Notes: a model not told the origin generated them from the sequence alone. 64,000 nt of DNA from an uncultured Cohaesibacter sp. (GCF_963666525.1 NZ_OY762905.1:4195501-4259500); one strand, 5' to 3'; positions 43,001-52,031 are shown, counted from the first letter of the stretch. Program-made: numbers and translations.

Positions 43001-43284
43001 CCGAAGGCGTCGAGACTCTTGAAGAGGCTGCATTCCTTCGCGAGCATGAATGCGACCAGCTGCAGGGCTACCTGATCAGTCGGCCAGTTCCCATCGAAAG
43101 CATCATGCGCAAAGTGCCGGAGGAAGCGCGTAGGGCAATCCTGACAGCAGAACGGGACTTGCAGGCCGACCGACAGGTCGCCGCCCTGAGATCGCTGGAT
43201 CGATCAAAGGACCACACCAGGGATGGTGAAACTGGAGACGATCATGACACCTCCGGCGATGATCACGCATTTGCCCATCGCTGA
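40030..43284 (+). CDS. Ammonium transporter domain fused to PAS, GGDEF and EAL domains
   Basis: The 1084-residue protein joins an Amt channel (about 1-420, 11-12 helices) to PAS (about 505-600), GGDEF (about 610-775) and EAL (about 785-1040) domains. Channel residues are intact: the two pore histidines His193 (VVHSTGG) and His348 (GAHGFAG), FIDFAG, FVFQIMF and GWLGFNGGST. GGDEF at 689-693 is canonical and no RxxD inhibitory site precedes it. The EAL motif reads EVL at 818-820, with DDFGTGYSSL from 935, so phosphodiesterase activity is plausible. I infer that ammonium binding or flow at the membrane changes cyclic di-GMP levels. Related Amt-kinase fusions are known sensors. Start: ATG 40030; a TTG three codons earlier is possible. 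No glnK gene adjoins. Confidence 0.9.
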   Translation: MRIKPVIVSSLILSVFLTGAAYASDASTLRADIDLTWVMSAAALVMFMQVGFLMLEAGMVRSKNSINVAQKNLLDFVFSVAAFTVVGFMIAFGRSYGVIGLDWRYFGLQQLTSHEAAFFVFQIMFCGTAATIVSGAVAERIRLSSYVLASVFLSAIIFPVYAHWVWGSALFPNEGAFLANMGFIDFAGSSVVHSTGGWVSLAGCLLLGPRDGRFDAKGNPVRLAGHSPVLATTGALLLFIGWLGFNGGSTLTASENVAYIILNTVLAGGFGTIAGFSLGYFQDGHYLPEKSLAGLIGGLVAVTAGCAVLTPLGAIVIGTLGGLVAVIANRILETRWKIDDAVGAIGAHGFAGLIGTVGLALLAPAHLFEHGRQYQILIQMLGAGLNFVVSFGLGFLCFWFLKRFLRLRASREEELVGLNIAEHATRIGVGHVEEAMEKLLSGQSGFSQRLPAVAGDEAENLTSLFNNLMVNLEAEHNKLSELEMLKAQSEESERIAALSNATFEGIAIHHNGMVIDGNRQIAELLDYSLDEVIGKNIMQFADEKHRGRIERSIAENCVEPYEAVLLSKTGERIPVAIRGRMINYRGRDVRISCFVDLRERKAAEEHIRIMAQHDALTGVANRSLFNTQLENAVRTATEQRAIALILIDLDRFKNVNDVYGHPAGDIVIKETAARLKAIAGVNDSVARLGGDEFAIIQRNILFTNQAADTGHRIVNELSRPIQIDENTSVLIGASVGIALSPEHAKDAETIFSRADIALYHSKNTGRNISNLYRSGLNKLMEKRRALQASLEKALKNDEFELYYQPRVDARTLEINSYEVLLRWNHPKKGVISPGEFIPVAEASGLIVGIDAWVFRRACEDAAKHLKGYRISVNISPLAFLQRDFVKSIQTMLEQTGAIPEQIELELTESMLIEDDERGLAVMKQLKALGLALALDDFGTGYSSLSYLSKYPFDTIKIDRNFVVALGQEKSATAIMKVIIGLGKGLGMDIVAEGVETLEEAAFLREHECDQLQGYLISRPVPIESIMRKVPEEARRAILTAERDLQADRQVAALRSLDRSKDHTRDGETGDDHDTSGDDHAFAHR

Positions 43285-43300
43285 AACGGCCTCGTTTGGT

Positions 43301-43324
43301 TGCCAGCGGCAAGGCCCGCTGGCA
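43301..43324. terminator. Hairpin between convergent Amt-fusion and tamB genes
   Basis: TGCCAGCGG and CCGCTGGCA pair perfectly over nine bases around a six-base loop in the 57-base gap between the two stops. There is no long T run on either side, so it is a likely but weak bidirectional terminator. Confidence 0.55.
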
Positions 43325-43341
43325 GCACTCTTCAACAATGC

Positions 43342-46300
43342 TCAGTAATCTCGCTCGAAGAACAGGCCTGCCTTGGTCTCGCCATCAGAGCTTGCTTCGC
43401 CGTGGGCCTTGATCTGATCGGTGATATCAAGATCGATGCTCACCTTGCCGGCATCACTTGCCGTGCTCTTCTCGACATTGATATAGGTCCGGTCGTTGAT
43501 ATAGCGCCCGACGCCGACGGTGGTCTCGTTGGTTTCCGCATCGGACTTGATGTCGATGTTATCGATGCCTGCCATGTTGCGCAAACGGTCAAGCACACCC
43601 GGCCCGGAGTTGACCCCGCTCAGTGTGGCAACAGCGTTGGCCAGTTGCGCCAGCTGGATTGCCGAGAGTTCTGAAAGATCCTTGTCAAAGAACAGATGCG
43701 CCAGGATTTCGTCTTCCGGCATGGTCGGGGATGAGCTCAGTGCGATTTCCGGCGCAGAGGCATAGCCCCCGACCGTAACCGTGTAGGTGGTGCCGCTATT
43801 GGTAGAACTTGCGGAGAAATCTAGCGCCGGATCGAGTGTTCCGGCAAAGCTGACCGTGCCATTGTCGAAGTCGAGCCGCTTGGTCAGGATCTCGAGCCGA
43901 CCTCGCTGCATGGCAATAGTGCCCAGCGGACGTGGATCAGCCGTCGTGCCGCCGATCTTGATGGTGCCGCCAAGCTCGGCGTCCATCCCTCGGCCGCGAA
44001 TATAGATGCTGCGTGGTGCGCGGATATCGAGATCAAGCTGCATGGCGGGGCCGTTGCTGGCGCTGCTGGTATCCTTGGGTGCGAACTTCTCCGCCTGTTC
44101 GGCAACCCGTCCTTGGGCGTTCTTGTGGGACACATCGACCGGTGACAGGGTTTCGGGCAGCTTTTCCGGGATCAGGATTTCCGTGGTCTTGAGGTCGACG
44201 CGACCGGAGATCACCGAATCGCCGGTAAGCGGCCCCTTGAGGGTCACCGTGCCGTTGAACAGGCTGCTTAGAATCTCTTCGTATTTATAGGTGCCATCCT
44301 TGATGGAAACGGTGATGTCTGCCGGCAATCCGGCCTTTGCATCAATCCCGACGGTGCCATTGACCGTTAGCGTTCCTTTCTGGCCAAGGCGACCGGTGAT
44401 GTTCTGGATGCTGGCCTTCTGCCCTTCGAGGCGGATGGTGCCCCCCAGGTCGCGCAGCACAAGCCCGGAGGAAAACTCCGAGAAACGGGCGCCCTTGGTG
44501 GTGATGGTGCCATTGATGTCGGGGGTGGTGAAGCTGCCGGTCACATTGGCCGAGAGCGTCGCGCCACCATCCAGTTGCAATCCCGCATCGGCGAGGCTTC
44601 TGGCCGCAAGCGAAAATGGCACCGATCCCTTGACCGCGATGCTCATGGTCTGGCGTGCAAGCCCGACACTGCCGGTCACATCGAGATCGGCCCCGCCGCC
44701 GGACAGGCGGTTCTGCATGGTGATGGCATTGTTCTCGAAGCGGCCCGACGTGCTGATGGCCATTTGCGGCACACCGGCCTGTCGCGTCGAGCGCACGGAA
44801 AGGCCACTGACGGCGCCTTTCCAGCTGGCTGCCGGATTGGACGACGAACCACTGATTGTTGCAGTGAGATCCAGTTGTCCGGTCGGAGTTTCGCCAGTCG
44901 GAGCAATTTTCTCGGCAATCGCCAGCGGCAAAGCCTTGAGGGCAACGCCGAGGTCCAGTTGATCACCGGCAGAGCCGGAAACCGTGACAAGGCCGTTGTC
45001 AACCTTCAGCTTCAATGGTGTCTTGAATGTGGCCCCGTTAGTCAGATCGATATCGACCGAGTCTACCAGAGCCAGTGCGACGGACTTCCAGCTGCCGGTG
45101 AAGCGCTTGAGAGCAAGGGCGGTCTGGCCGTTCTGCTGCAACAGTGTGCCGTCCAACGCAACAGGGGCGTTCGCGACACTGGCGGTCAATGAGAAGGGCA
45201 GGGAGCCGTTGCCGCCGGTCATCTTGGCGCTAATCGAGCGAACCGTCTCTCCCGAGGCTGTGATCCGGTCGACTGCAAGACTTGAATTCATTGTCATCAC
45301 ACCGGTTGCGTCATTGATGGCCGCATTGAGCCGGAGCGCCGTCAGCGACAGGGCTTTCATCGTGAGCTGCGGCACGGTTGCCTCGACCGAGACCGACTGC
45401 TTGCCATCGGTTGCTGCGAGGCCCACATCCGCCTTGAGCGAACCGGTAAGGTCCGGCTGTAGCAATAGCGGACCGAAGGCGGCAAAATCGGCGATGGTGG
45501 CAACAAGGTTGCCAGAGGCCAGCCCTTCAGGCGTCAACGCCAGTGCGCCGGTCACCTCTGCTCCGGGCGCCGAAACGGACAGGCGCTTGATGGACCGGCT
45601 GCCATCCTCGTTGGTTGCCAGTTCGATGGCACTTTCAAGGGGCGACCCGTCATAGAGAGCCGACAAGGTAAGGGTTGCGTCGGGGGCGGCATTAGACGCA
45701 AGATCCAGCTTCAGCTCGGTAATGGGCTTGTCGTAGACCTTGAGAGACTGTCCCCGCATGGCAACGGTCAGACTCGGCGCCTGCGCCGAGCCGTCAACGG
45801 CAAAGTCGCCGGACAGAGCCCCGGTGAGTCCCTCGTTCAGCGGTCTGAGATTGGCCAACCCAAGTGTGCCCTTCAAAACCAGAGCGTCAGGGGTATAGCT
45901 GCCCTCGGCCGCAACGGAGGCCTGTCCCGCAGTCAGCTCTGCCTTGTCGAGCCGAATGGCCTCGCCATCGAGCACGCTTTCAATGACCACTGTCTTGTCG
46001 CCCTTGAGGATGGCATCAACAGGAATCGAGCCGGTGGCAAGATCAGCAATCGCAAGGTTGGCCATGATGGCTCCTTTGCGGTTTTCGATATCGAGTTCCG
46101 GCGCAGTCACCGACAGGGAGGCCCCATCGAGAGTGAGGGTATCCTGAGACAGGCTGTCGACGGAGCCATCAAGCGTCAAGGCCGCCTTGGTCAGCGTACC
46201 GGTTATCCGTCCCTTGAGACCCACATGGCCGATGATCAGGGACGGGGCGTCCTGTTGCTGCATTTCGATCCGTGTGCCTTCGGAGCCAAGGTCGAACTGC

Positions 46301-47331
46301 ATCGCCATGTCGAGGCTCTTGTTCCGGTTGTCGACAAAGCCGCTGGCCGTGAGGCTGGCCAGCCCGGAGGCGAAGGAGAATTGCTTGAGCGCGATCACAT
46401 TGTCGCTGGACTGTTCGATCGAGAGGTCGACGTTGCTGGTGCCTGCGACCAGTGGAATGACGGCCTTCGGCAGGAAGGGCGAAAGCTTGCCGAGCAGTTT
46501 GGCATTGACCCGAGAGCTGCCATCGGCAATCCCCACGATCACCTGCCCGCTGACAGTGGTCTGACCGTCTAGTTTGACCGTCAGGTCGGAGCGCCAGTCA
46601 TTGGCCGGTCCGTCGCCCTTGAGCGCAACATCGATGGCAGGAAGATCGGCAATGTCGATCAGCCGGGCCGCAAGACCGCCGCGCGGTTCCGAAAGACTGA
46701 GTGACAGCTGGCGACGATTGTCCGTTGGGTTGAGGTCCCAACTGGCAGCAAAGCCTCCCTCATTGGCCCCCAGATGATGGATGTCGAGCGATCCTTCGGT
46801 CAGGAAAGGGTTGCCCAGCAGTGCCATGTTGCCCGAAAGGGTGAGGTCTGCAGCCTTGCCGAGCAGCGCTTCGCCAAGCGAGATTTTCGCGATGGAAAGA
46901 CTGTCGATCCGCGCCGCGACTGCGGGCAGAGTCGGAATGAGCGAGCCATCGCTGCTGGTATCCGCAGGCTGGGTGCTGGCCATGGGGGGACGAACAACCG
47001 ATAGCTCCGAAAGCGACAAGTCATCCACCGACAGGCTGAGGCGCAGAAGATCGGACAGCGAATAGTGGCCGGAAAGACCTTTGGCTTCGAGCCATGTGCC
47101 GTCCTTGTCAGACAGCGCAACCTTGCCGATCTTGACCTCACCCAGAAGGCTGTCAACGCCTGACAATTCAACCCTCTGTTCATCAGTGCTGGCCAGTGCA
47201 TTGACCATCGAGGCTGTCATCGACAGGCCGAAGCGTGTCGACAGCATCAGATAGCCAACCAGCAGAAGTGCCAGCAGCGTGAAGAGCAGGATGAAAAGAC
47301 CTCGTGTCGCCAAGGTGCGTGCAGACGTCAT
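43342..47331 (-). CDS. tamB: Translocation and assembly module protein TamB
   Basis: TamB is an inner-membrane-anchored, periplasm-spanning AsmA-like protein with a long hydrophobic beta groove. It works with TamA in outer-membrane protein insertion and in phospholipid transport. The 1329-residue protein has one N-terminal membrane helix (about 11-32), a long repetitive beta-rich body, and a C-terminal DUF490/TamB domain with RGRGMDAELGGTIKIGG, RLDFDNGTVSFAG and PEDEILAHLFFDKDLSELSA. It ends in the aromatic residues ERDY. It lies 51 bases after tamA on the same strand, the conserved arrangement, so the two are co-transcribed. Confidence 0.95.
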   Translation of the reverse strand: MTSARTLATRGLFILLFTLLALLLVGYLMLSTRFGLSMTASMVNALASTDEQRVELSGVDSLLGEVKIGKVALSDKDGTWLEAKGLSGHYSLSDLLRLSLSVDDLSLSELSVVRPPMASTQPADTSSDGSLIPTLPAVAARIDSLSIAKISLGEALLGKAADLTLSGNMALLGNPFLTEGSLDIHHLGANEGGFAASWDLNPTDNRRQLSLSLSEPRGGLAARLIDIADLPAIDVALKGDGPANDWRSDLTVKLDGQTTVSGQVIVGIADGSSRVNAKLLGKLSPFLPKAVIPLVAGTSNVDLSIEQSSDNVIALKQFSFASGLASLTASGFVDNRNKSLDMAMQFDLGSEGTRIEMQQQDAPSLIIGHVGLKGRITGTLTKAALTLDGSVDSLSQDTLTLDGASLSVTAPELDIENRKGAIMANLAIADLATGSIPVDAILKGDKTVVIESVLDGEAIRLDKAELTAGQASVAAEGSYTPDALVLKGTLGLANLRPLNEGLTGALSGDFAVDGSAQAPSLTVAMRGQSLKVYDKPITELKLDLASNAAPDATLTLSALYDGSPLESAIELATNEDGSRSIKRLSVSAPGAEVTGALALTPEGLASGNLVATIADFAAFGPLLLQPDLTGSLKADVGLAATDGKQSVSVEATVPQLTMKALSLTALRLNAAINDATGVMTMNSSLAVDRITASGETVRSISAKMTGGNGSLPFSLTASVANAPVALDGTLLQQNGQTALALKRFTGSWKSVALALVDSVDIDLTNGATFKTPLKLKVDNGLVTVSGSAGDQLDLGVALKALPLAIAEKIAPTGETPTGQLDLTATISGSSSNPAASWKGAVSGLSVRSTRQAGVPQMAISTSGRFENNAITMQNRLSGGGADLDVTGSVGLARQTMSIAVKGSVPFSLAARSLADAGLQLDGGATLSANVTGSFTTPDINGTITTKGARFSEFSSGLVLRDLGGTIRLEGQKASIQNITGRLGQKGTLTVNGTVGIDAKAGLPADITVSIKDGTYKYEEILSSLFNGTVTLKGPLTGDSVISGRVDLKTTEILIPEKLPETLSPVDVSHKNAQGRVAEQAEKFAPKDTSSASNGPAMQLDLDIRAPRSIYIRGRGMDAELGGTIKIGGTTADPRPLGTIAMQRGRLEILTKRLDFDNGTVSFAGTLDPALDFSASSTNSGTTYTVTVGGYASAPEIALSSSPTMPEDEILAHLFFDKDLSELSAIQLAQLANAVATLSGVNSGPGVLDRLRNMAGIDNIDIKSDAETNETTVGVGRYINDRTYINVEKSTASDAGKVSIDLDITDQIKAHGEASSDGETKAGLFFERDY

Positions 47332-47382
47332 AGTTCCCTCATTTCTGGAGAGCCGAAGAATCAGTTCAGCAGATGATTACAA

Positions 47383-49374
47383 CTAGAAAGCCTGACCTAG
47401 GCCCAAATAAACACCAAATTTGGGCTCGTCCTTGATTTTCTTGAGCGGTACGGCGACATCGAGCCGCAGGGGGCCGATCGGGGTCAGGTAGCGCACACCC
47501 GCGCCAACGCCGGTGTACCATTCATCCTTGAATTGCGGCATCGAGCTGTTGAAGGTGTTGCCCGCGTCGACAAAGGCGGCAAGGCCAATGGTGTCCGTGA
47601 CCTTCATGCGCGCTTCAAGCGAAGCGGTGATGTAGGAACGGCCCCCGGTCGGGTCGTTGTTGGAATCCCTGGGGCCTGCCATCTGATAGGAATAGCCGCG
47701 AATGCTGCCGCCCCCGCCGGTAAAGAAGCGGCGGTCTGTGGGCACATCGCTCTTGGACGCACCGACAATGGAGCCGGCGGAGATCTTCCCGGCGAGCACG
47801 AAGCGCTTGGCCGCATCGATTGCCTGATAGGCTGACAGGGTGGCGCTTGACTTCAGGAAGGCGAGCGAGCCATCGCTGCTGATGGTCGGCTCGGCATCGA
47901 TGAGCGCATAGAAGCCCTCGGTCGGATCGAGCTTGCTGTCGCGCTTGTCATAGGCCAGTTCCAGCGGCGTCGAGAACAGCAGGTTGCTGTCGGTGCCGGT
48001 GCTGTCGGTGATGCGGGCATATTCGGTCTTGAACGCCGCACGGGTCGAAAGCGCGTCCGTCCACTGGTAGCTCAGCCCGACCTCGCCGCTGACGGCTCGC
48101 TTCTGATAAGCATCCGGATTGGTGAAGTCGACCGACAGTTTGGCATCGAACGTGCTGGCAGGGCCGATCACACCGGGTTTCTTGAAGATGATGTCGGCGT
48201 TGTAGTCGAGGTCCTTGACGTCATTCTGACCGATATTGGCAATGGAGCCCTGAACGCGCAGGCTTTCCGCGCCGCCGAACAGGTTGCGATGGACCCAGTA
48301 GCCCTCCAGCCCGACGCCATCAAGGTTGCCGATGGTAATACCGGCACCGATGGTGCGGAACTTGCGTTCCTTGACTGAAATCTCGATGGGTAGCGAGCCA
48401 TCCGCAAACACTCCATCCGCCGGCTTGACAATGACACTGTCGAACACGCCGAGCGCCCGAAGGTTGCGGTTGGCCTTGGCAACGGCGGCCGGGCTGTAGG
48501 TCTCGCCAACCGGAATGGCGGCCTGCTGTACGATGAGGTCGGTGTCGACATCCTCGTTGCCGGTGATCGTCACCTGACCGAAGCGGGCCAGAGGACCATG
48601 ATCAACGCGCAGGGTAACATCCAGCTTGCCAGTCTTGTGATCGGCGGCGAGGGACCGCTCTTCGATTTTGGCAAGGGCGAAGCCGCGGTCTCGATAGTCC
48701 GCAAGAATGGCGTCTTCGGCATCAAGTACAAGCTGGGAATAGGCAGGAGCCCCGGCAATCACGCCATAGCGCTGAAGATCGACCGGCGCGCCGTCGCTCA
48801 ACTGGGCGTCCGGTTTGGAAAAGGTGAACACCGGCCCTGGTTTGACAGCAATGGCGACCTTGACGGATGCGGCTTTGGTCAGGTCCTCATCCAGCGGAAC
48901 CTTGTCATAGCGCACGTCATTGACGGTGATGTCGACGGTGCCGCCATAGAGCCCCTTGCGATAGAGGGCTGCGATCAGCCGCTTCTGGTCACTGCGAGCG
49001 CGCATCAGAAGACCCGTTGTGCCGGAGGCTGGCTCTTCCTTCTTCTCGATCAGCAGGGAAGCGGCTTTCAGCTCATCAGTCAACGCCTCGTCGGCGCTGG
49101 TAAGCGAAACGCTGTAGGTGACTGGATCAGGAATGTCGGCTGTCGGCTTGGCTTTGGATACGGCCTCGATGCCGCTGGTGCTGAACTTGTAGCCAAACAG
49201 CTCAAAGGCCGAGGCCTGTCCGCTCCAGCTCGCCGAGAGCATGGTGGTTGCAAGGCATAAGGACATCGTGGACGCACGCCAGCCCCGGTTGCGCCCCGAA
49301 AGCGCACCGAACCTGTGGTCTTTCCGCAATGTCAGCCGAGACAGCAAAACTGCAAACTCCAAACTCAATGGCAT
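47383..49374 (-). CDS. tamA: Translocation and assembly module outer-membrane protein TamA
   Basis: TamA is a BamA/Omp85-family 16-stranded barrel with N-terminal POTRA domains. The 663-residue protein has POTRA repeats (about 90-340, e.g. FGQVTITGNEDVDTDLI) and a C-terminal surface-antigen barrel with FFTGGGGSIRGYSYQ, which includes the lid-lock RGY motif, and ends in GVYLGLGQAF with a terminal Phe as required for barrel assembly. A hydrophobic export segment MSLCLATTMLSASWSGQASA lies about 37 residues in, so the true start could be ATG 49266; ATG 49374 and TTG 49416 are alternatives, none with a clear ribosome site. tamB follows directly. Confidence 0.92.
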   Translation of the reverse strand: MPLSLEFAVLLSRLTLRKDHRFGALSGRNRGWRASTMSLCLATTMLSASWSGQASAFELFGYKFSTSGIEAVSKAKPTADIPDPVTYSVSLTSADEALTDELKAASLLIEKKEEPASGTTGLLMRARSDQKRLIAALYRKGLYGGTVDITVNDVRYDKVPLDEDLTKAASVKVAIAVKPGPVFTFSKPDAQLSDGAPVDLQRYGVIAGAPAYSQLVLDAEDAILADYRDRGFALAKIEERSLAADHKTGKLDVTLRVDHGPLARFGQVTITGNEDVDTDLIVQQAAIPVGETYSPAAVAKANRNLRALGVFDSVIVKPADGVFADGSLPIEISVKERKFRTIGAGITIGNLDGVGLEGYWVHRNLFGGAESLRVQGSIANIGQNDVKDLDYNADIIFKKPGVIGPASTFDAKLSVDFTNPDAYQKRAVSGEVGLSYQWTDALSTRAAFKTEYARITDSTGTDSNLLFSTPLELAYDKRDSKLDPTEGFYALIDAEPTISSDGSLAFLKSSATLSAYQAIDAAKRFVLAGKISAGSIVGASKSDVPTDRRFFTGGGGSIRGYSYQMAGPRDSNNDPTGGRSYITASLEARMKVTDTIGLAAFVDAGNTFNSSMPQFKDEWYTGVGAGVRYLTPIGPLRLDVAVPLKKIKDEPKFGVYLGLGQAF

Positions 49375-49810
49375 GTTAGCCTGATCAGCTAACCTTAGCT
49401 TAACCAAACTTTCCAAATAAAATGTATCTTTTCATCAGAAATGGCCTTGTTCCATGCAGATTCAATAGCACATTGAATATTATTGAGAAAGCTTTGCAGG
49501 CAGAAACCGTGTCGCAGAGCACAGGGGGCTGCGGGCGGAAATGACCGGAAAGCTCTTTTGGTGTTCTAAGGAACGTCAGGACCATCCCTCATTGTTGGCA
49601 GAAACAGGCGAATGTGTCGCTGTTACGGGTTTCCGCATAGGCATTGACAGCGACAGGGGAGCCTGTGGATGGTCTTGCCCTGGCTCGATCCTGCCATCAC
49701 CAAAGCACCTGATTTGATCCGTCGCAGCAAGAAGATTTGACAAAAAATTGAATTTCGCCTTAGCTCATGGGGTCAATTTTTTGCCGTCTTTTCAAATCAG
49801 GTCATGTTCA
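49375..49810. other. Divergent spacer between tamA and the LysR gene
   Basis: No gene is evident in these 436 bases. One notable element is a two-step inverted repeat: outer arms ACAGGC (49604-49609) and GCCTGT (49661-49666), inner arms TGTCGCTGT (49615-49623) and ACAGCGACA (49647-49655). It could form a branched RNA or cruciform. Promoters for tamA and the LysR gene should lie at the two ends. Confidence 0.45.
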
Positions 49811-50758
49811 ATGGATATTCGCAACTACACCAGCTTTGTCGCTGTTGCCGAATTGATGAATTTTACCAAGGCTGCCGAGCGTCTCAATATTACCCAATCG
49901 GCCCTTTCCCGACAGGTCAAGGCTCTTGAGGATTATCTCGGGGTCAAACTGTTCGAGAAGACAGGCCGCAATATCCGCTTCACCCCGCAAGGGGAAGCAT
50001 TGTTGGCCAAGATCAATAATGTTCTGGTCGCGGACCGGGAACTCAGAACCTTTGCCGGCGATCTGACAGGCGGAGAATCCGGACTTCTGAAGATCGGTGC
50101 CTGCTCTCAGCTGATCGAGCGCTATATGCCGTCTTTTCTCAAACGGTGGACGGAAGACAATCCGGATATCGAGATCCGTCTCGAGGACGGCGGCGGACCG
50201 GAACTGGCCAGCAAGCTCGTGGACGGGGTCTTTCACCTGACGATCAGTGCCGAACCATCGGCCCCGATCGACATTCTGGAAAGCCGTCCGCTGGGCCAAC
50301 TCGGGTTTCTGGCTGTTGGCAACGCCGAATTCCTAGGTGATGCCCAGGAGCCGATAGAGATTGAGGAATTGCTGTCTCTTCCGGTGCTGACGCTGAACAC
50401 CAAGCATGTGTCCCGCGAGGTCTTCGATGCTGCCTGTCGCGTCAGCGGCGTGGTGCCGCGAGTCGTTCTGGAGAGCAACTCTCCCCATACCCTGCTTGCC
50501 ATGGCGATCGGAGGCAACGGCGTCGCCGTTGTTCCTTCCTCAACCCGGCCACGGGAGCCAAAACTGCGCAGCAGGCCCATTTCCCTCAAGGGAGAACCGA
50601 TCCGTTTTGGCATTTGCGCGATGTGGAACATCCGCCAGCCGCTCCCGGCCTACGGCCAGCGTTTCATTGATTCCCTCGGAGAGCACATTTTCTCTGAGCA
50701 ACATCAGGAAGAATTTCCGGCTCAATTCGCACAATATGGATACCTTCAGGTCATATAA
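49811..50758 (+). CDS. LysR-family transcriptional regulator
   Basis: The 315-residue protein has the LysR winged helix at its N-terminus (MDIRNYTSFVAVAELMNFTK, then AAERLNITQSALSRQVKALE) and a co-inducer-binding domain (about 90-300). It belongs broadly to the CynR/CbbR-like group. ATG 49811 begins the conserved domain; a frame from 49748 would add 21 unrelated residues. It lies upstream of, and in the same direction as, the nine-gene importer and enzyme operon, with a 29-bp near-perfect palindrome in between. LysR genes usually diverge from their targets, so the parallel layout is less usual, but the palindrome supports control of that operon. The co-inducer is unknown. Confidence 0.9.
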   Translation: MDIRNYTSFVAVAELMNFTKAAERLNITQSALSRQVKALEDYLGVKLFEKTGRNIRFTPQGEALLAKINNVLVADRELRTFAGDLTGGESGLLKIGACSQLIERYMPSFLKRWTEDNPDIEIRLEDGGGPELASKLVDGVFHLTISAEPSAPIDILESRPLGQLGFLAVGNAEFLGDAQEPIEIEELLSLPVLTLNTKHVSREVFDAACRVSGVVPRVVLESNSPHTLLAMAIGGNGVAVVPSSTRPREPKLRSRPISLKGEPIRFGICAMWNIRQPLPAYGQRFIDSLGEHIFSEQHQEEFPAQFAQYGYLQVI

Positions 50759-50781
50759 TCTGTTGTTTTTTGCGCGAAACT

Positions 50782-50810
50782 CAAATCCATGCAAATCGCG
50801 CATGGGTTTG
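50782..50810. promoter_or_regulatory. 29-bp near-perfect palindrome, candidate LysR operator
   Basis: Arms CAAATCCATGC (50782-50792) and GCATGGGTTTG (50800-50810) are complementary with one mismatch around seven bases; the core ATGC-N7-GCAT fits the LysR T-N11-A pattern. It starts 24 bases after the LysR stop and lies 250 bases before the importer operon. A terminator role for the LysR gene is less likely because no T run follows. The remaining gap to 51060 holds no gene. Confidence 0.6.
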
Positions 50811-51059
50811 CGATGAAAATATTCATTGGACGCGCAGAATAAACTGACGCTACGTTGCTCATTGTTTAGGCAAGATGGGTAGCTGCTTCAATATTATGCA
50901 GCTTCAGGCATGTGTCTTTCTTCCTCCCTTTAGGTTGCCATCCGGCTGGCCAAGAGAATGTGGGCAGGCAAAAGACATACGCCCCAACAATGAAAACAGA
51001 GCGGGTCCTGTAACAAGAGAACGACTGGCGCGCTCTGGGCATGGAGTAGGGTCGCGCAT

Positions 51060-52031
51060 ATGAGTTTCTTGAAAAACCTCAATCAGGAGAGCATCGTTCT
51101 GGCGATTACCATTGCGATCTTCGCATTGGCCTCGCTAATGTTGCCCGGGTTCTTCACCGCGAACAATCTGGTTGCCATCGTGCGCTCGGTCTCCGTACTG
51201 GGTATTCTGGCGTTGGGAATGGCGATGATTATCATCGGCCGTGGCATCGACCTGTCGATGGTTGCCATCATGGCGATGTCTGTTGCCTGTTATCTGCAGA
51301 TGCTCGGGTCGGGCATGGGGGAGGGCACGGCCCTGCTGCTGACGCTTGCCGGTGTCATTGCCATGGGCCTCATCAACGGCATTCTGGTCGCCTATGCCGA
51401 TGTTCCGGCCATTTTCGTGACCCTTGCCAGTTCTTCCTTCGTATTCGGCTTTGTGCGTTCCCAGCTGATCACCACCGATGCAGTCCCGGTCCCGACCGCC
51501 CATTGGGTGGAGATCCTCGGCGGCTTGCGCTTTTTCAGCGTGCCGGTGGAAGTCTTCATCTTTGCCGGGCTGGCGTTCGCCACCTTCCTGTTCCTGCGCT
51601 ACAGCAAATGGGGCCGTTATGTCTATTACGCCGGTGACAATCCGGAAGCCGCACGCAACTCCGGTATGCCCGTCCGGCCAATGATGGTTCTGCGCTATGT
51701 CATCTCGGCGCTCATTGCCTTCATTGCCGGTGTATTGACCGCTGCCAGCCTGCATTCCATCAACACCCGCATCGTCAACTCCAACCTGCTCTATGACATC
51801 GTGCTGATCACGGTGATCGGCGGCATCGGGCTGTCCGGCGGCAAGGGCGGCGTGCGCAATGTGCTGTTCGGCGCGGCGCTCATCGGCATCATGCTCAACG
51901 CCATGACAATCATCGACATTCCGCTGCTTTATCAGAATCTCATCAAGGCAGGCATCCTGCTCGGCGCCATCATCGTTGATGGCATCCTCAATCCGCGTGA
52001 CGAACAGACCGCGCAGCAGGGGGATATCTGA
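51060..52031 (+). CDS. Ribose-type ABC transporter permease
   Basis: The 323-residue membrane protein belongs to the RbsC/AraH group (BPD_transp_2), with 8-10 helices, GMAMIIIGRGIDLSMVAIMA and the loop AARNSGMPVRPMMVLRYVISA that meets the ATPase. It is the first gene of a long operon (51060-60392). A second permease of the same type is fused to another domain further down, so the channel is probably a heterodimer, unlike RbsC homodimers. GGAGTAGGG precedes ATG 51060. The cargo is not known; relatives take up pentoses, hexoses, autoinducer-2, purines or polyols. Confidence 0.9.
   Translation: MSFLKNLNQESIVLAITIAIFALASLMLPGFFTANNLVAIVRSVSVLGILALGMAMIIIGRGIDLSMVAIMAMSVACYLQMLGSGMGEGTALLLTLAGVIAMGLINGILVAYADVPAIFVTLASSSFVFGFVRSQLITTDAVPVPTAHWVEILGGLRFFSVPVEVFIFAGLAFATFLFLRYSKWGRYVYYAGDNPEAARNSGMPVRPMMVLRYVISALIAFIAGVLTAASLHSINTRIVNSNLLYDIVLITVIGGIGLSGGKGGVRNVLFGAALIGIMLNAMTIIDIPLLYQNLIKAGILLGAIIVDGILNPRDEQTAQQGDI

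Noticed and set aside
40963-43047. Long open frame (694 codons) antisense to the Amt-GGDEF-EAL gene
   Set aside because: The plus-strand protein has canonical channel and GGDEF motifs; the antisense product has no recognisable domain.
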